Assembly: GCA_032158295.1 (NCBI GenBank)
Contig: CM063257.1
Location: 17,142,332-17,206,331 of the forward strand
Reading direction: 5' to 3'
Source: Pycnopodia helianthoides
Taxonomy: Eukaryota > Echinodermata > Asteroidea > Forcipulatida > Asteriidae
Length of the DNA: 64,000 bases
Shown here: positions 21,666 through 33,313 of the stretch, one piece after another
Layout of the letters: the number at the start of each line of letters is the position of its first letter
Numbering within the stretch: position 1 is the first letter of the stretch
Made by a program: the position numbers and the translations under genes
The notes under the pieces: model-generated
The model's input: only the letters and a program-made list of their open reading frames with translations
Told to the model about the DNA's origin: nothing
The model's database searches: none

Positions 21666-23370
21666 TAAATATATTTACAAACTGTCAAATCTAAATGAGT
21701 ATAATGTCATTTAGCTTAAAGTTGCATCATTGAAAGCAATTTACTGTACAAAGCCTTTGGAGCTTTTTGGTTTCTAAAATCGAAAACCAAAAAACCCAGC
21801 TACGTTGATACCATAACATAATAATATCCAACTTCGTATTCAACCTAAAACAGGTGGTGCATCTCAAGTAACAACTAATTATCTAATATGAAAGAAAACA
21901 GTATCTTCATAAACAGCTCATAAGATAATATCTGATTATGATGTAAATATTATTTTTTCGATACCGGAAACGCGTATTTTAAATAATTATATTGTTATAC
22001 ACCTTTTCAGAATCCCCATCAAAGGTTTCCCCTTTCAATTATAAACACAGTGCCGAAATTTCGAGGTCCCCTGGTTATTTTAAAGCATTTTTTCAACTGA
22101 GTGTGTACAAAACAATAGTTTGACATTCTTTAAAATTATATTTGTTTTTAATTTTACATCAGAATGATTTAACAAAAATTCAAACTTTTACTTTGTTAAA
22201 ACAAATCAAAGAATTCAGTTTACAAAAAACAAATTTTCTTCGTGATCAGGGCCGTATTTCAGGCTGCTGAGCATAACGGTAGTTGGTTCTTACCTCTAAC
22301 GGCCAAGAATCACATGGCAATTGTTTGTTTATTTATTTATATATTTATTTCTTTTCTTTTATCTGGGTAACCCGTTCACAAATAATTTTGTCTCCCACAG
22401 GGCCCTGAGAATAACAAGAAGAGCAAGACAAGAAACAAGTCGATTAAAAGGAGTAAATAGATAAAATAGTTAAGAAAGAAATCGTTAACATGAAAAATCG
22501 TTAACATGCTAAATCCTTAACATGGAAAAAAATATTTATATATATAAATGTAAACGTTTATCTATAAGGAAAAAATCACATAAATAATACAGTAAAACAA
22601 GGGGTAAAGCATCAACAGAAAATAAACCTAATACAAAAAAAAGTAAGTAAAACTGGTGAGTAAAACAAAACACATTACGTACAACTTAACATGAAAGCTT
22701 AGAGCAAGGATCTGATAGAAGCAAATTATAGTCAAAATAAAAATGTCAATTAAAAGGAGCAAATGCAAACGATTCCAAATCAAAATAAAACCCGAAAAAA
22801 ACGCAAAATCTCTTAGATAAATTACCTTTTACCAATTGTCTTGAAAATACCAAAGACGTTTTAAAATGCTTGCTGTCTTATGCCTTTTCAAAATACATGA
22901 TGCTGTTAAGTATGACACTAAATCACACACACTGTAACAGACTATTACTACTAGAGAAAAGCACGCCAAAGAGGAACTTAATGAACGTCAAGACTGGGTT
23001 TATTTCTGCGCTAAACTGCTGTACCATGCGTGTCATGTCAACACTCGAGCCAAAGATGGCGGCGCCCAAGCGAACTACGTGACGTCACCCACAACAACAA
23101 TAGACTTGAACGAGTCCTACATTAGAACATTACACATACCATCCGTATCAACAATGTTAGCAAAATGAAGTGATATTACTTTGAATATTAAATTAACAGA
23201 GAAAGATACATACAGAGTCTTTGGTGTTTATAAGCCATTTGCGAATTATATTTGAATAATGTATGGTACACTGACTTGCTGCATGGGTCACAAGTTTTCA
23301 CTGAGACATTCCTCAGACTAGTGAGACAGTTGCTATGTCACATGATTCCAATTAGACTACATGTGCGAAG
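21666..23370. other. No gene seen
   Basis: AT-rich. A CpG-containing patch at 23050-23090 has AAGATGGCGGCG followed by TGACGTCA at 23080. That pairing recurs at 40549-40571. Confidence 0.5.
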
Positions 23371-23521
23371 GGGATGTCACTATTCTTCCGGTGTATGCCT
23401 GCCTAACTAAAGGGATGTCACTATTCTTCCGGTGTATGCTTGCCTAACTAAAGGGTTGTCACTATTCTTCTGGTGTATGCTCGCTAATAAGGGTGTCATA
23501 TTCTGTGTATCTAGCCTAACA
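23371..23521 (+). repeat. 41-bp tandem repeat, about 3.7 copies
   Basis: GGGATGTCACTATTCTTCCG with its GTGTATGC-CTGCCTAACTAAA tail starts at 23371 and 23412, then decays in two further copies to about 23521. Confidence 0.9.
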
Positions 23522-23644
23522 AATGGAACATAACATACTGTAAAGAATTTTGTTTTAATTCTGCTAGGAACTAAGCTTATTTGACTTCAAACTAATACTT
23601 TTAAAAACTTTTTTATAATGACCATGGTTTGTTACCGATTACCT

Positions 23645-24269
23645 CGGGGATTGTTTACTTTGTTATTGCTTTCAGATGCTTGATCTGGTCCTGGGTAAGG
23701 AGACGATCAAAAACCATAAGATTGCTGTATGCAGCAGAACCACTGACTCTTCAGATGATTGCTAATTGGCATGTGTTGGAAAAACCCAAGTACAGCTTAG
23801 TACAACCATCATTATTAACACACCGCCATAAGGTGTTGATTCATCCTCATGCTTAAATTCTCCATCAACATAAAGCTTCAAACCCGTAACTACCTTCTGA
23901 TTCATTTCGATGGTAAAAACCAAGTGAAACCACTGATCTAAAGGGATTTTGCTGGTGGTATATTTGTTAATAGGTCTTGAATTGTGTGTATTGACAGCAA
24001 TTAAAAACTTGTCTGTTGCGCTTGCGTACATCAGGGCAACACCCCTGGCCGAACCTGTTTGTCCCCCAGAGCTGATGTAGTATCTATCTCTGGTGAAACC
24101 TGATGACTTATCTATCTTGAGCCATAAAGACCACGTCATAGATTCACAGAGATCCGGGTCAGAGATACAGGTGCCTTCAAAGTCACCAAGGTCTAAGTAT
24201 GAACCTGCCTGAGTATACACAGCGCATGCGTGATCGGTTACGTTAGGACCAGGAACCATCTTCACAAGG
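23645..24269 (-). pseudogene. LamG/concanavalin-like domain exon, frameshifted
   Basis: The minus strand encodes CAVYTQAGSYLDLGDFEGTC, MTWSLWLKIDKSSG, RYYISSGGQTGSARGVAL, IPLDQWFHLVFTIE and LKLYVDGEFKHED. These are the order and motifs of LamG-like domains of secreted and adhesion proteins (W-S-L-W-L, W-x-H-L-V-F-T, LYVDG). A two-base insertion near 23820 then breaks the frame. In the next frame NNDGCTKLYLGFSNTC follows, a TGA interrupts, and SGSAAYSNLMVFDRLLTQDQ completes the domain to TAA at about 23656. So there are two lesions. It lies about 700 bp downstream of the minus-strand four-cysteine exon and is probably the 3' part of that gene, although the acceptor is weak (AAG near 24276 would fit phase 1). 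Confidence 0.65.
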
Positions 24270-24954
24270 TTTGTGTTTTCCTCTTATATCATACTCGGTG
24301 CTGTTGACCGTAGCAGCGTCGCATTGTCCAGGGTTGCCGACTCGGCTAAGCGACCGGTTGAGAATTAAGTGCTTTCGAAGAAGATCTGTGGGTTGTTTGC
24401 AATGGGAGAAATCAAACAATCACTTTGACTGTAATGGCGTTATTTTTGTTTACAACATATATCAATTCTATCTTTAAAGTTATCCAATTTATAATTATTT
24501 AAAATTATAAAAACATCAATAGGCCTGATGCTTTGTTCTTGAAAGCGAACTGCACTAAGGCGTTTTCTGTTTTGTAAGCTTTAAGGAAATTGTAAATTTC
24601 TTTTGGAACGTTCCTATGGGCACCAATGCAACGACCAGGGTCGTTGGGGCAATTGCCTTCGTTGTCGCTGAGGCATCAGGCTTGCATCAGTATAATTTCA
24701 TTAGAATGTGTTCAATCTTGACGGAAAAGTAAGTACTAGGTTCATCAAAACGGTCCGACACGCGTATATACAAGTTTACAACGTGGGTGAAACGCTTAGT
24801 TTTGCAAACGGTAATTTCCCCGAGCCATTTTCGGTGACTGCATGACTGTCCGTATTCAACAATAACTCACATGTGAGTTGTTTTTACTGTGCAAAAAAAG
24901 AGAATAAAACATACTTAAATTAGTTAGTTAAGTAGTAGTTAATATGGATCTTAC

Positions 24955-25170
24955 TTGTACAGTTGAGCCAAGTCCAAATCTCCTCATGGTCATCACTGTA
25001 GATGAATGTATCCATGTATGTAACCACGAAGGGTCTGTAAGGTGTACGGGTATTCAGACCACCAACAAGAAGCGTAGTGCACTGGCATGGATCAGGTACA
25101 GGAATTACCCAACGGTACCGTCCACCAGACTCCGGATCCCGTTCTTGTCCAATGGTACAAATCGTTAGCC
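24955..25170 (-). CDS. Four-cysteine module exon, minus-strand copy
   Basis: A 216-nt exon, phase 1 to phase 1, with acceptor AAAG just above 25170 and donor ACAA|GTAAGA at 24954. The peptide (after the joined Gly) reads LTICTIGQERDPESGGRY, WVIPVPDPCQCTTLLVGGLN, TPYRPFVVTYMDTF and WTWLNCT. It is nearly identical to the plus-strand exon at 49508-49720, including the CTIGQERD start, the PCQC pair and the terminal NC. I do not recognise the domain. Four cysteines could make two disulphides in an extracellular module. Symmetric phases allow it to be shuffled or skipped without a frame change. Confidence 0.7.
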
Positions 25171-25544
25171 CTTTAATAACAAGAGAAATATATGGATGCT
25201 AAATTCTGGTGTTATAGGTTGATAGCGACAAAACTATGGTAACATATTAGAGGCACTTCTGACCAATTAGATCTATAGTTTCTCTATGCAGATTTCATGT
25301 TAAAGAGTAACCCAAGGAATTGCAAATAATGCGGGAAGTTTCCACTCATTACTAGCTCCACAGTAAGCCAAATCGTTTGATTGGCGGGGGCCGGGGATGT
25401 TGGAAACCTCAGAACCTAGCACAGGCTGCAAGCAACACATCTTTAAGCCTGCCACTAAGAACAGGTGGCTCCACTTTATCAAAGGGTTAGATCTGGGTAG
25501 GTCTGTATGTCTGTTGTGCAAGAAGGATAAGAGTGAACAAATTA
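25171..25544. other. Intron sequence, nothing else seen
   Basis: This lies between the four-cysteine exon and the family D element, within the presumed 8-kb first intron of the minus-strand gene. It has no repeat I could match. Confidence 0.4.
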
Positions 25545-26343
25545 TTAAAGGAACACGTTGCCTTCAAATCTCATGAAATTTTACTGTTTGGAGGTGTTCC
25601 TTATACTTATTAAGAGTTGTTCTTGCAATAAAACACCTTTAATGTGTTATAATTAGTGAATGGTAATTTAAAAAAACAAACATTGACCTCTGACCCCCGA
25701 GACATGTCCCGCGAAATGTATACGTTTTTCAAGCCGTCAATACGATCGTCGATGCAATAACAGTAACGGGTACCAGACCTTCTTACACCACACAAAGCAT
25801 CGGTGTTACTAGGTTGGCCCCGCTAAAATCATACATTGTACGAGAACCCTGTCTTCGCTTCGTCTACTGTGCAGCATGCAGGGGGAGGTCTATGGGTGGT
25901 ATGGCCGCGGGGTTTTGCTACTGCTTGTACGTCCTTGGACCCCGGACGGACCGAGACGTGGGGACTTATTTAACGTAGGTTTTTTCTTTCTTTTTTTCAT
26001 TCATTTATTGACTGGATATTTATTGGAATACAATAAACAGATGGTAATCGTAACATTTTAAATAAAATAATTGCTCAGTCGTAGTTCAACAGCTGCGACT
26101 GGAAATAAGACGAATAGAATTTGTCCGCCATTTATGGGAGTCAAAATCTTGACCCCCATAAATGGCGGAGCGTTTTGTTTCGCGAAAGTTATCAAAAGCG
26201 AAGCATTTCTAAGGCACGTTTGTGTGGATCATTATATTCTACTTTTTAAACATCTTTCCGACCGTGCTCATTATACATCAAACGCTTGTTATAGCCCAAA
26301 AGCACCCAACAGCGCCCAACCCGAAGGCAACGTGTTCCTTTAA
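25545..26343. mobile_element. Family D element, long form
   Basis: TTAA at both ends. Termini AGGAACACGTTGCCTTC and the inverse of GAAGGCAACGTGTTCCT. A palindrome TCCGCCATTTATGGG…CCCATAAATGGCGGA lies at 26124-26167. At 799 bp it is twice the length of the 20394-20761 copy, so it is either a longer parent form or has an internal insertion. No transposase frame was recognised. Confidence 0.7.
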
Positions 26344-26522
26344 GCCCCTCAAAAATTACACAACTCTTGGACCTGATCCCCCACTTAGGTATGTGGAATA
26401 GTCCAGCCTAGGATATCAAGATGTTGACTCCCCCATGGAGAAAATAGTGAAATAAATGTACGTGACTAGTGTTACCAGACATACAAGCCCCTTTTAGAGC
26501 TTTTGGTCAGAACTAAACATTA

Positions 26523-26560
26523 GGTGTTTGTAAACAAAAGGTGTTTGTAAACAAACACAA
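26523..26560. promoter_or_regulatory. Two tandem forkhead-type sites
   Basis: GGTGTTTGTAAACAAA occurs twice in a row. TGTTTGTAAACA is palindromic and contains the GTAAACA forkhead core. Function not shown. Confidence 0.3.
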
Positions 26561-27515
26561 AGCTGTTCCGTTTTGTTTTACTTTGATTGGACACTCCAGA
26601 TCTTTCAAGTGAACCTGACTTTGAGATAGAAGACCCTTCAGCTTTGAACATTTTTGGAAATACAAGAAAAACTGGAACAGAAAAATGAAAAGAAAAAAAA
26701 GTAGTACCCGTTAGGCCTACTTGTACTAGTATACCACGATGTTATCCGCTTCTCATTATTTTCGAAGTCTCGTTCATTGTATCCCCTTCGAAAGCCTCGA
26801 ACCCCTCTGACGGGTGGTCTCCTTTAAGTGTCTCATGCCTAGCTGGGCATTTACAGAACTAAAGTGTTTTGAACAACTAGCATCTATGTCCGAGGATGAC
26901 GTTGACAAAGACCATGCCAAAGTAGAGCATAACCATTTGTTGTCACTTCTATAAAAGTACACCTGAGTTTGCAGATGATCCCTTAACAGTACAGAAAATA
27001 ATGCATATGATTAAAACATACCAAAACTAATTAGTGGCCTGCCGTTTCGACCCTAGCAGAGTCTTTTTCGAAGGCCTAATGACAACACAACACAAACAGG
27101 TATACTGGTGCAACAAAAGCAGTCGAGTGGGGAAAAAAATGACAGACGCGAAAGCACACCTAAAAAACAGGGGTCAGTTTTCTTGTTGCTGTTTAATATT
27201 TTCATTATTTTCTTGTACCTTGTTTTGTTCTTGCCTGCGTTTGTCTGCTAAATATGTGCGGGGTTACATACCTGTGGGTAATAGTATTATTGAATTTACT
27301 TTTGTGACCCCTGATCCACATATCGTCTTTTTATATATTGACTTCGGATGTTTTCATTTCATATCATGCGTTGTTTTTGTGGCCCCTACACTTACACTTA
27401 CACTAATACAGTGTCGTCTTTTTTTTTTTTTTACTTTGTATTTCGTAGTTTTCATACATTTTTATTAGTTTTTGTTTTTCATACCGTGTTTGTTCATTGT
27501 GCATTGTTTTGGTCG

Positions 27516-27519
27516 AATA

Positions 27520-27549
<30 letters not shown>
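27516..27549 (+). repeat. (AAT)n microsatellite
   Basis: About eleven AAT units, inside the 3' flank of the minus-strand Penelope-like fragment. Confidence 0.95.
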
Positions 27550-27551
<2 letters not shown>

Positions 27552-27727
27552 ACATAGAGGGAGCAAAGGGGGTAGGGGAAGGGCTGGTTTGATGACAAAA
27601 GGTTGGGGACACACGAAGACAAATTCAATAAAGGGAAGAGGGAGAAAACAATAATTTATTGGTGAATGAGGCAGACTGAGAAGGGGGATATCTGTGGTAA
27701 AAAGGAGAAGGCAAAGACAAAGAGTTA

Positions 27728-27972
27728 TTAATCATTTCCTTCTTGGATGTTCAGACCATGTGGTTGAATTTTCTGGAGGCGCCTTATCCACAGTTTCTCC
27801 CTAACCCAGATGAACAGTCCTCTCTGTGGTTACCTAGTGCCTCAATGCCCTTTAAATTAATGTCAGAAACGGAGTGATTAGGAAGATTGAAGTGATCTCC
27901 TAGGGTGTTTCCAGCTCGTGGGTGTTGACTGTGGATCTGTGGCCGACGAAATGCCTCTCGAGTGTACTTCAA
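27728..27972 (-). pseudogene. Penelope-like GIY-YIG endonuclease C-terminus, frameshifted
   Basis: The minus frame reads KYTREAFRRPQIHSQHP, GNTLGDHFNLPNHSVSDINL and KGIEALGNHREDCSSG. A frame change near 27808 then gives VREKLWIRRLQKIQPHGLN and IQEGND with TAA at 27728-27730. HFNxPNH, the (R/E)xxLWIxxL block and the terminal PxGLN pattern align with the plus-strand element at 1.2-1.7 kb (HFNSPNH, RESHWIHQLKTVQPFGLN). Confidence 0.75.
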
Positions 27973-28026
27973 TATATAGGTGTAACAACAACTGCAAGTG
28001 TAACTTAAACTGAAATACTCTGATCC

Positions 28027-28195
28027 TTAAAGGAACATTACATGGTTTTTGCTAACAAAACAGTTGCTGGCAGTGTAAGCACTTTATGTAATCCACCATA
28101 TACATCATCATTAGACCGTGTAAGTTTTATGTAAATCTGTGATCAAAAGTACATTTCACAAGTTTTTTTCTTACCAATTTTTAATGTTCCTTTAA
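28027..28195 (+). mobile_element. Family B MITE, internally deleted (169 bp)
   Basis: Both TTAA-flanked ends are present (AGGAACATTACATGG and TTTTTAATGTTCCT), but the middle, including the central palindrome, is gone. The join is between CCACCATATACAT and CATCATTAGACCGTG. Confidence 0.85.
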
Positions 28196-29104
28196 ACTGA
28201 AATACTCTGATCCTTAAAATGGGGACAGCAAATTTGCTCGCCCCCCCCCCCCGACCAGAAAACTGGTTACCCGGTAGCTGTCCCCATGGCTTTTAAGGGT
28301 GCACCATTCTAAATAGGGATAAAACGGAGCATTGACCTCATTACTATTTTGTAGGCACATATTCTATATTATATAGATTTGGGAGCCCAATAAAAGCGAC
28401 CTCGTCCCCATGGTTTACTTTATTTCCAACCATGTTTACAATAGTAAACCCTGGGAGGGAAACTCCTTACTTGGACCCTGATTGGACAAAACCAAATGTT
28501 AACCTTTATCAAAACAGCCAGCCGGCAACCAATGTACAAACAGGCTATTAAATCTGGTACCGGACCATGAGACCATGACAAAGATGTGAATTTCAAAAAG
28601 CAGCCGGACTATTCTAATTTGCATACGTATCCAAAAATTTGGATATGCAAATGATCCAATACCAGTAATATTGAAATATTGCAATATTTTTGCTAAAAAC
28701 TGAACGTGTAAATTACTAAAATTAATTTTTCGGTCTACTGGCTGAAGACCGGTAGGCCATCGGAGGGTTTTTATGACGCGTCTATGCGTCGTATTAACAC
28801 CATACATGCCACATTCAAACATCACTAAATGGCATTGCGTACCTCCATACAATAACATTGATTACATGGTCATGCATCTTGCTGTTGTGTTCATTGTGTG
28901 TTTATAGATATAACCCACAAAAAATACCATAACAATAACCTCTTACTGAGAGACACTTATTGATCTTTTGGGGCAATTACCTAATATGAACAAGCTGTTA
29001 GTAAGGAACAACATTTACTAAAAAGACGCCAATTTATAGGAATAAAAGAACCATTGGTATCCGTTCCTCGTTGTGAAAAAAAAAGGAATCTCGTAAGACT
29101 TTTT
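28196..29104. other. No gene seen
   Basis: It contains a C-rich run at about 28239-28252 and a TTGGATATGCAAATG octamer-like sequence near 28637. Only unsupported short frames. Confidence 0.5.
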
Positions 29105-29945
29105 ATTTTCATTCCGGAATCAACTTCCTCTATTAGCCAAGTCTAAAGGCTCTTTATCACCATTTTTAAGACTCATCTGTTTCATGCACATCTTCTTGTA
29201 CCTTACGCCCCTTCTCGCACTCTTCGTTCTTCTGCTAAGACCCTTTTAAAGGAACATTACAGAATTGGCTTTTGCTAACAAAACAGCTGCTGGCAGTGTA
29301 AGCACTTTATGTCATCCACCATATACATAAACTGACAAACCTGTAGACGTTTGAGATCGATCGGCCATCTGGGTCACGAGAAAATAGTGAAAAACCGATT
29401 ACACATTTGCATGAAATCATATAGGTTCAACAAATGAATAAAACGCTCACTGAGCGATAAACTCCAATCGGAAAATTAGTTTATTCATTTTTCATCAAAT
29501 ATGGCATTTCAGACAGAAATATTTCAAGGGATGTTTTCTACTATCATCATCATGAGACCGTGTAAGTTTTATGTAAATCTGTGATCAAAAGTATATTTTA
29601 CAACTACCAATTCTGTAATGTTCCTTTAACTATTCCTAGAACTTCCTCATCATATGACGACCGTGCCTTTTCTGCTCGGCTCCTAAACTTTGGAACACTT
29701 TACCTAATAACATTAGATGCTGTAGTTCTCTTCCATTGTTTAAAAACTTGCTGAAAACCCATTTATTTGTCTCCACATACACTTAGCTTGTAACATGTCT
29801 TAGATTATTCAACTGTACAATTGTCTTTGTATTCTATATTTCTCTTTTGCTGCTTATAATGTTTTGTTTTTTGTTCTGCGCCTCAGAATAAGGTCTTACA
29901 CTAGATAGATGGCGCATTATAAATGCATTATTATCATTATGTCTG
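29105..29945 (+). pseudogene. LINE 3' end, decayed, split by a MITE
   Basis: Before the MITE the plus strand reads YAPSRTLRSSAKTL. After it the pieces SSYDDRAFSAR and, in another frame, LPLFKNLLKTHLFVSTYT and a stop follow. This is the characteristic C-terminal tail of CR1/L2/jockey-type ORF2. The element ends with a short ATTATTATCATTAT tail at about 29928-29945. Several frame changes show it is inactive. Confidence 0.7.
29246..29629 (+). mobile_element. Family B MITE inserted in LINE
   Basis: A full copy with TTAA at both ends (29246-29249, 29626-29629). The LINE reading of the C-terminal tail resumes on the other side, which shows directly that this family duplicates or targets TTAA and that this copy is younger than the LINE. 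Confidence 0.85.
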
Positions 29946-30386
29946 CAGAGAAAAATGGGGCTGTTTTCTTAGAAGATGATGTGTGTACCTGGGTGTCGCA
30001 CTGCTCTTGCCCCTGTGAATATAACTGCCTGTTTCGCCTTAACCTTTCCCTCTTCCCATTAGTTAAACATTTATTGAACGTTAGCTCCACTCGCTTAGCT
30101 TCGATGATAATGACCTGATGGTTCATTACATTTCAACAAAATGTAAACATGCAAACTTCAAAAAAAAAATTTTTTTTAATGTTATTCCAGATCAGGTGAA
30201 CTGATCAAGTAATTAGCGTCGATATGGCTCATTAATATTATTTTCATCTATTGTATACTTTACAATACGGTAGCAAGTGACCTGTTTGATAGCAACACCC
30301 CCGTGATGCGTTGTCTGCACACGCTTTCAAGCTTTTTCCATAGGTTAGGAGGGTTTGTTGTGTTTTTCTTTTAACGATTGTTGTAT

Positions 30387-30518
30387 TTAAAGACACTGGA
30401 CACTATTGGTAATTGTCAAAGACCAGTCTTCTCAGACGGTGTAAGTTTTATGTAAATCTTTGATCAAAAAGTATATTTTACAAGTTTTGTTCTTACCAAT
30501 TCTGTAATGTTCCTTTAA
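30387..30518 (+). mobile_element. Chimeric MITE: family A left end, family B right end
   Basis: It starts TTAAAGACACTGGACACT and runs GTCAAAGACCAGTCTTCTCA (family A). At about 30434 it switches to GTGTAAGTTTTATGTAAATC, then ends TTCTGTAATGTTCCTTTAA (family B). Confidence 0.8.
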
Positions 30519-31399
30519 GCACGTCCGAGTGACATGGTAATCGATGACTAGCGATGCTGTAATGTGGTTAATTTGCCCACACGAGCCGAGATCTCGCGTT
30601 TTTCGTCGGCATGGCAACACTCACCTCCGACGTTCTCAAAATTAAGGTCTTTTCATCAAATTGTATTTGGGTACTCAAGTGGAAACATTGTGTTGTATCA
30701 AAATGTATTGGGTTGGGCTTTCGGGATAAAGGCTTTTATCTGTTCCACATGATTTTTTCCTGGTTTTCATGGCTGAAAATATATATTGAAGGCAATCATA
30801 GGCCCGGTGTCTAATTTTGAAACAGGCTTCGCAGTAGTCACAACAAGCGCGCAGTTGTACAGCAATTGTTTTTATTTAAACATTTGTTTTTCTTATAATG
30901 TTGGTTTTTCCTTTCCTCTTTGTTTCTCTACCCACCCCACCCCCTTTCCATCTTGTTTTTCTATTGAGTGGCCTTTCTGCAATACAACGGGAAAGAAGCT
31001 GTTTCTTCTTGAGGTTTTTGTTAGGTGTTCGGCCAACAGCCGAAAACCTATATTTGTTTTGTTATTATACGTTTGTCTGCGTCTTCGTCTTATTCCTAAA
31101 TCTTGTCTCGTGATTTTCGCGAAAGGAAAAATTGTACAGACTTGAAACTTATTATATAAATAGACTTTACTGTATAGTTGAAACCTCGACTTTTGGGGAT
31201 AATGATGTCATCGAAAATTAAAATTAACGTTACTATTTAAAAACTTCGAATTTTGAGAACCATAAATGCTGTATACAAGACCTTTGCACCATGTAAAAGC
31301 TCTAAAGGCTTAGTACAAATACTTTAACATGTACCCAGAGTTTCCCTTTTGTTTTTATCAATTGATATTTAAAAAAAAAAAAAAGTTGCATCCCTTTAA
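30519..31399. other. No gene seen
   Basis: Short hydrophobic T-rich frames only. Lies in the presumed first intron of the minus-strand gene. Confidence 0.4.
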
Positions 31400-31499
31400 G
31401 GTGATCCCTCTGCTACCGCTTCCCAGGTTGTATGTTAAACGTTGGTGTGATCCCTGGCTATACGGCAGGTTGAATGGCTTCTGACTGGAACCCCCGAGC

Positions 31500-31690
31500 A
31501 AAGATGTTGACAAAATAGGGAGACCGCCAACATAGGGCTAGATAGCTCAGTTGGTAGAGCGCCGGTACGTTAATCCATATAATGCAGGTTCAAGTCCCAC
31601 AGCAGTCAATTTTTTCTTTGTTCATCCCAAAAATATTTCAATATCTACCCAGTCAGTTTCCCCCTGTGATTTACTACTTGATAATTAACA
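31500..31690 (+). mobile_element. tRNA-derived SINE
   Basis: TAGCTCAGTTGGTAGAGCGC (box A) and GGTTCAAGTCCC (box B) sit 31-40 bases apart, as in a tRNA, but the cloverleaf is not intact. A related body follows (TCTTTGTTCATCCC). The same element with an insertion is at about 42405-42800. Confidence 0.7.
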
Positions 31691-31978
31691 ATTTTATTGA
31701 TGGATAGGGCCTAGTGCATAAACATTATACTTATGTGCTAACGTTGATGGAAATTAGTATACAATTGATGGATCATCGGTTACACGTGACGTGAAAGTAA
31801 CTAGTTGAACAAACATGTTAATAGCAAATTAACGTTGAATCGGCGTTAACAAATAACGTATAACAAAAAACAAGTATTTAGTTGGACAAATGTTAGAGTA
31901 ACATTGTTTCAACGTTCACTTGCTAACGTTGGTTAATTTAAAGATGTTATAAATGAGCAAACTAACGTTGAATCAACG

Positions 31979-32172
31979 TTAAAGGCACTGGACACTATTG
32001 GTAATTACTCAAAATAATTGTTGGCATAAAAACTTACTTGGTAACGAGCAATGGAGAGCTGTTGATAGTATAAAACATTGTGAGAAACGGCTCCCTCTGA
32101 AGTAACGTAGTTTTTGAGAAAGAAGTAATTTATTTGAATTGAATTAATTTTGAGACCTCACGCGTTTTACAA
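31979..32172 (+). mobile_element. Family A MITE, left half
   Basis: It starts TTAAAGGCACTGGACACT and follows the family to TTTTGAGACCTCACGCG, where the central palindrome would begin, then stops. Confidence 0.8.
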
Positions 32173-32189
32173 AATTTATGTTCTTGTGA

Positions 32190-32345
32190 TATCTGAGCGA
32201 GTATGCGGCAAAGAAAATACATAGGTTACTAGTCGAGAGAGGGATTCGAACCCTAGACCACGGCATTTTAGAGTAAATTTCCTAACTACAATTACCACCG
32301 AGAGCGTGCCCGGTAAAAAAAATGGCCAGTTCAAACCCAGTAATT
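32190..32345 (-). mobile_element. SINE-like sequence
   Basis: On the minus strand GGGTTCGAATCCCTC matches a box B, with GGTGGTAATTGTAG upstream. Part of it (GGGCACGCTCTCGGTGGT) also occurs near 46888 in arm 2, so the insertion predates the duplication. Confidence 0.45.
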
Positions 32346-32365
32346 AGCAGCTGGTACCGTAAACA

Positions 32366-32758
32366 TTAAAGGAACATTACAGAATTGTTAAGAAAAAAAC
32401 TTGTAAAATATGCCTTTGATCACAGATTTGCTTAAAACTTACACAGTTTAATGATGATGATAGAAGAAAACATCCATTGAAATATTTCTATCTGAAATGC
32501 CATATTTGATGAGAAATGAATAAACTAATTTTCCGATTGGAGTTTATCGCTCAGTGAGCGTTTTATTCATTTGTTGAATCTATATGATTTCATGCAAATG
32601 TGTAATCGGTTTTTCACTATTTTCTCGTGACCCAGATGGCCGATCGATCTCAAACTTCTACAGGTTTGTCAGTTTATGTATATGGTGGATTACATAAAGT
32701 GCTGACACTGCCAGCAACTGTTTTGTTAGCAAAAACCAATTCTGTAACGTTCCTTTAA
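32366..32758 (-). mobile_element. Family B MITE shared by both duplication arms
   Basis: Full copy with TTAA at both ends. Its inverted counterpart at 46442-46834 sits in the same flanking sequence (ATGTACAATGTATTTATTAC), so it was present before the duplication. It shares private substitutions with the copy at 39307-39700. Confidence 0.9.
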
Positions 32759-33313
32759 GTGATGTACAATGTATTTATTACATCGGAGAGGAATAATAAG
32801 AATCTTGGTTTTACCCTTACACTGACGTGCAATAAAATACAACTCTGTGGCCCAGCGGTCAAATGTTTTCCGTACGCACTGACATCCTCAGTGCGTCTAA
32901 TATCTCCGTCTGTTTCTTAAATTATAGCATCAGGAGATCAACCTGAGGCTAATTAATTTTACTTTTTTGAAATCCTTCAGGCGCTTCCATTTTTTGTTTA
33001 ACTGTTGGACAGTTTGCGTTTTCCCTCATAGTGTTATCATTGTCCTTTTTTTTATCCTTATCTGTGACACTAATAATTGGAGTGAAATAAAACTTGAAAG
33101 ATCATTCTATAATGTGGGGATGTAGATTCACATCTCACCTGATTAACCTGTGAATTTTTTCCCTGCATGTCTTGGAGAGCACCGATGTAAGGGTAAAACC
33201 AAAGTAATATCATATCCCTTTAATGATAACTTTATAAAGCATTAAAATAATACCCAACAAATTACCTAAAAAGGTAGACAGTGAAATAAGGAAGAAAATA
33301 TATTTAACCTTAC

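Larger units (their letters stand above)
27034..27990 (-). mobile_element. Second Penelope-like retroelement fragment
   Basis: On the minus strand, an endonuclease C-terminus (27728 to about 27972) is followed by about 650 bp of 3' flank. The flank contains the (AAT)n tract and ends near 27040-27070 with GACTC-TGCTA-GGGTC-GAAAC and GGCAGGCC, the counterpart of the hammerhead-like core of the first element. Confidence 0.65.

Noticed and set aside
27034..27468. 144-codon plus-strand frame
   Set aside because: It lies opposite the 3' flank of a minus-strand Penelope-like fragment and is mostly T-rich hydrophobic translation.
31535..31610. Functional tRNA gene
   Set aside because: Box A and box B are present, but the stems do not pair and a SINE body follows. 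A second copy with the same tail exists at 42.5 kb.
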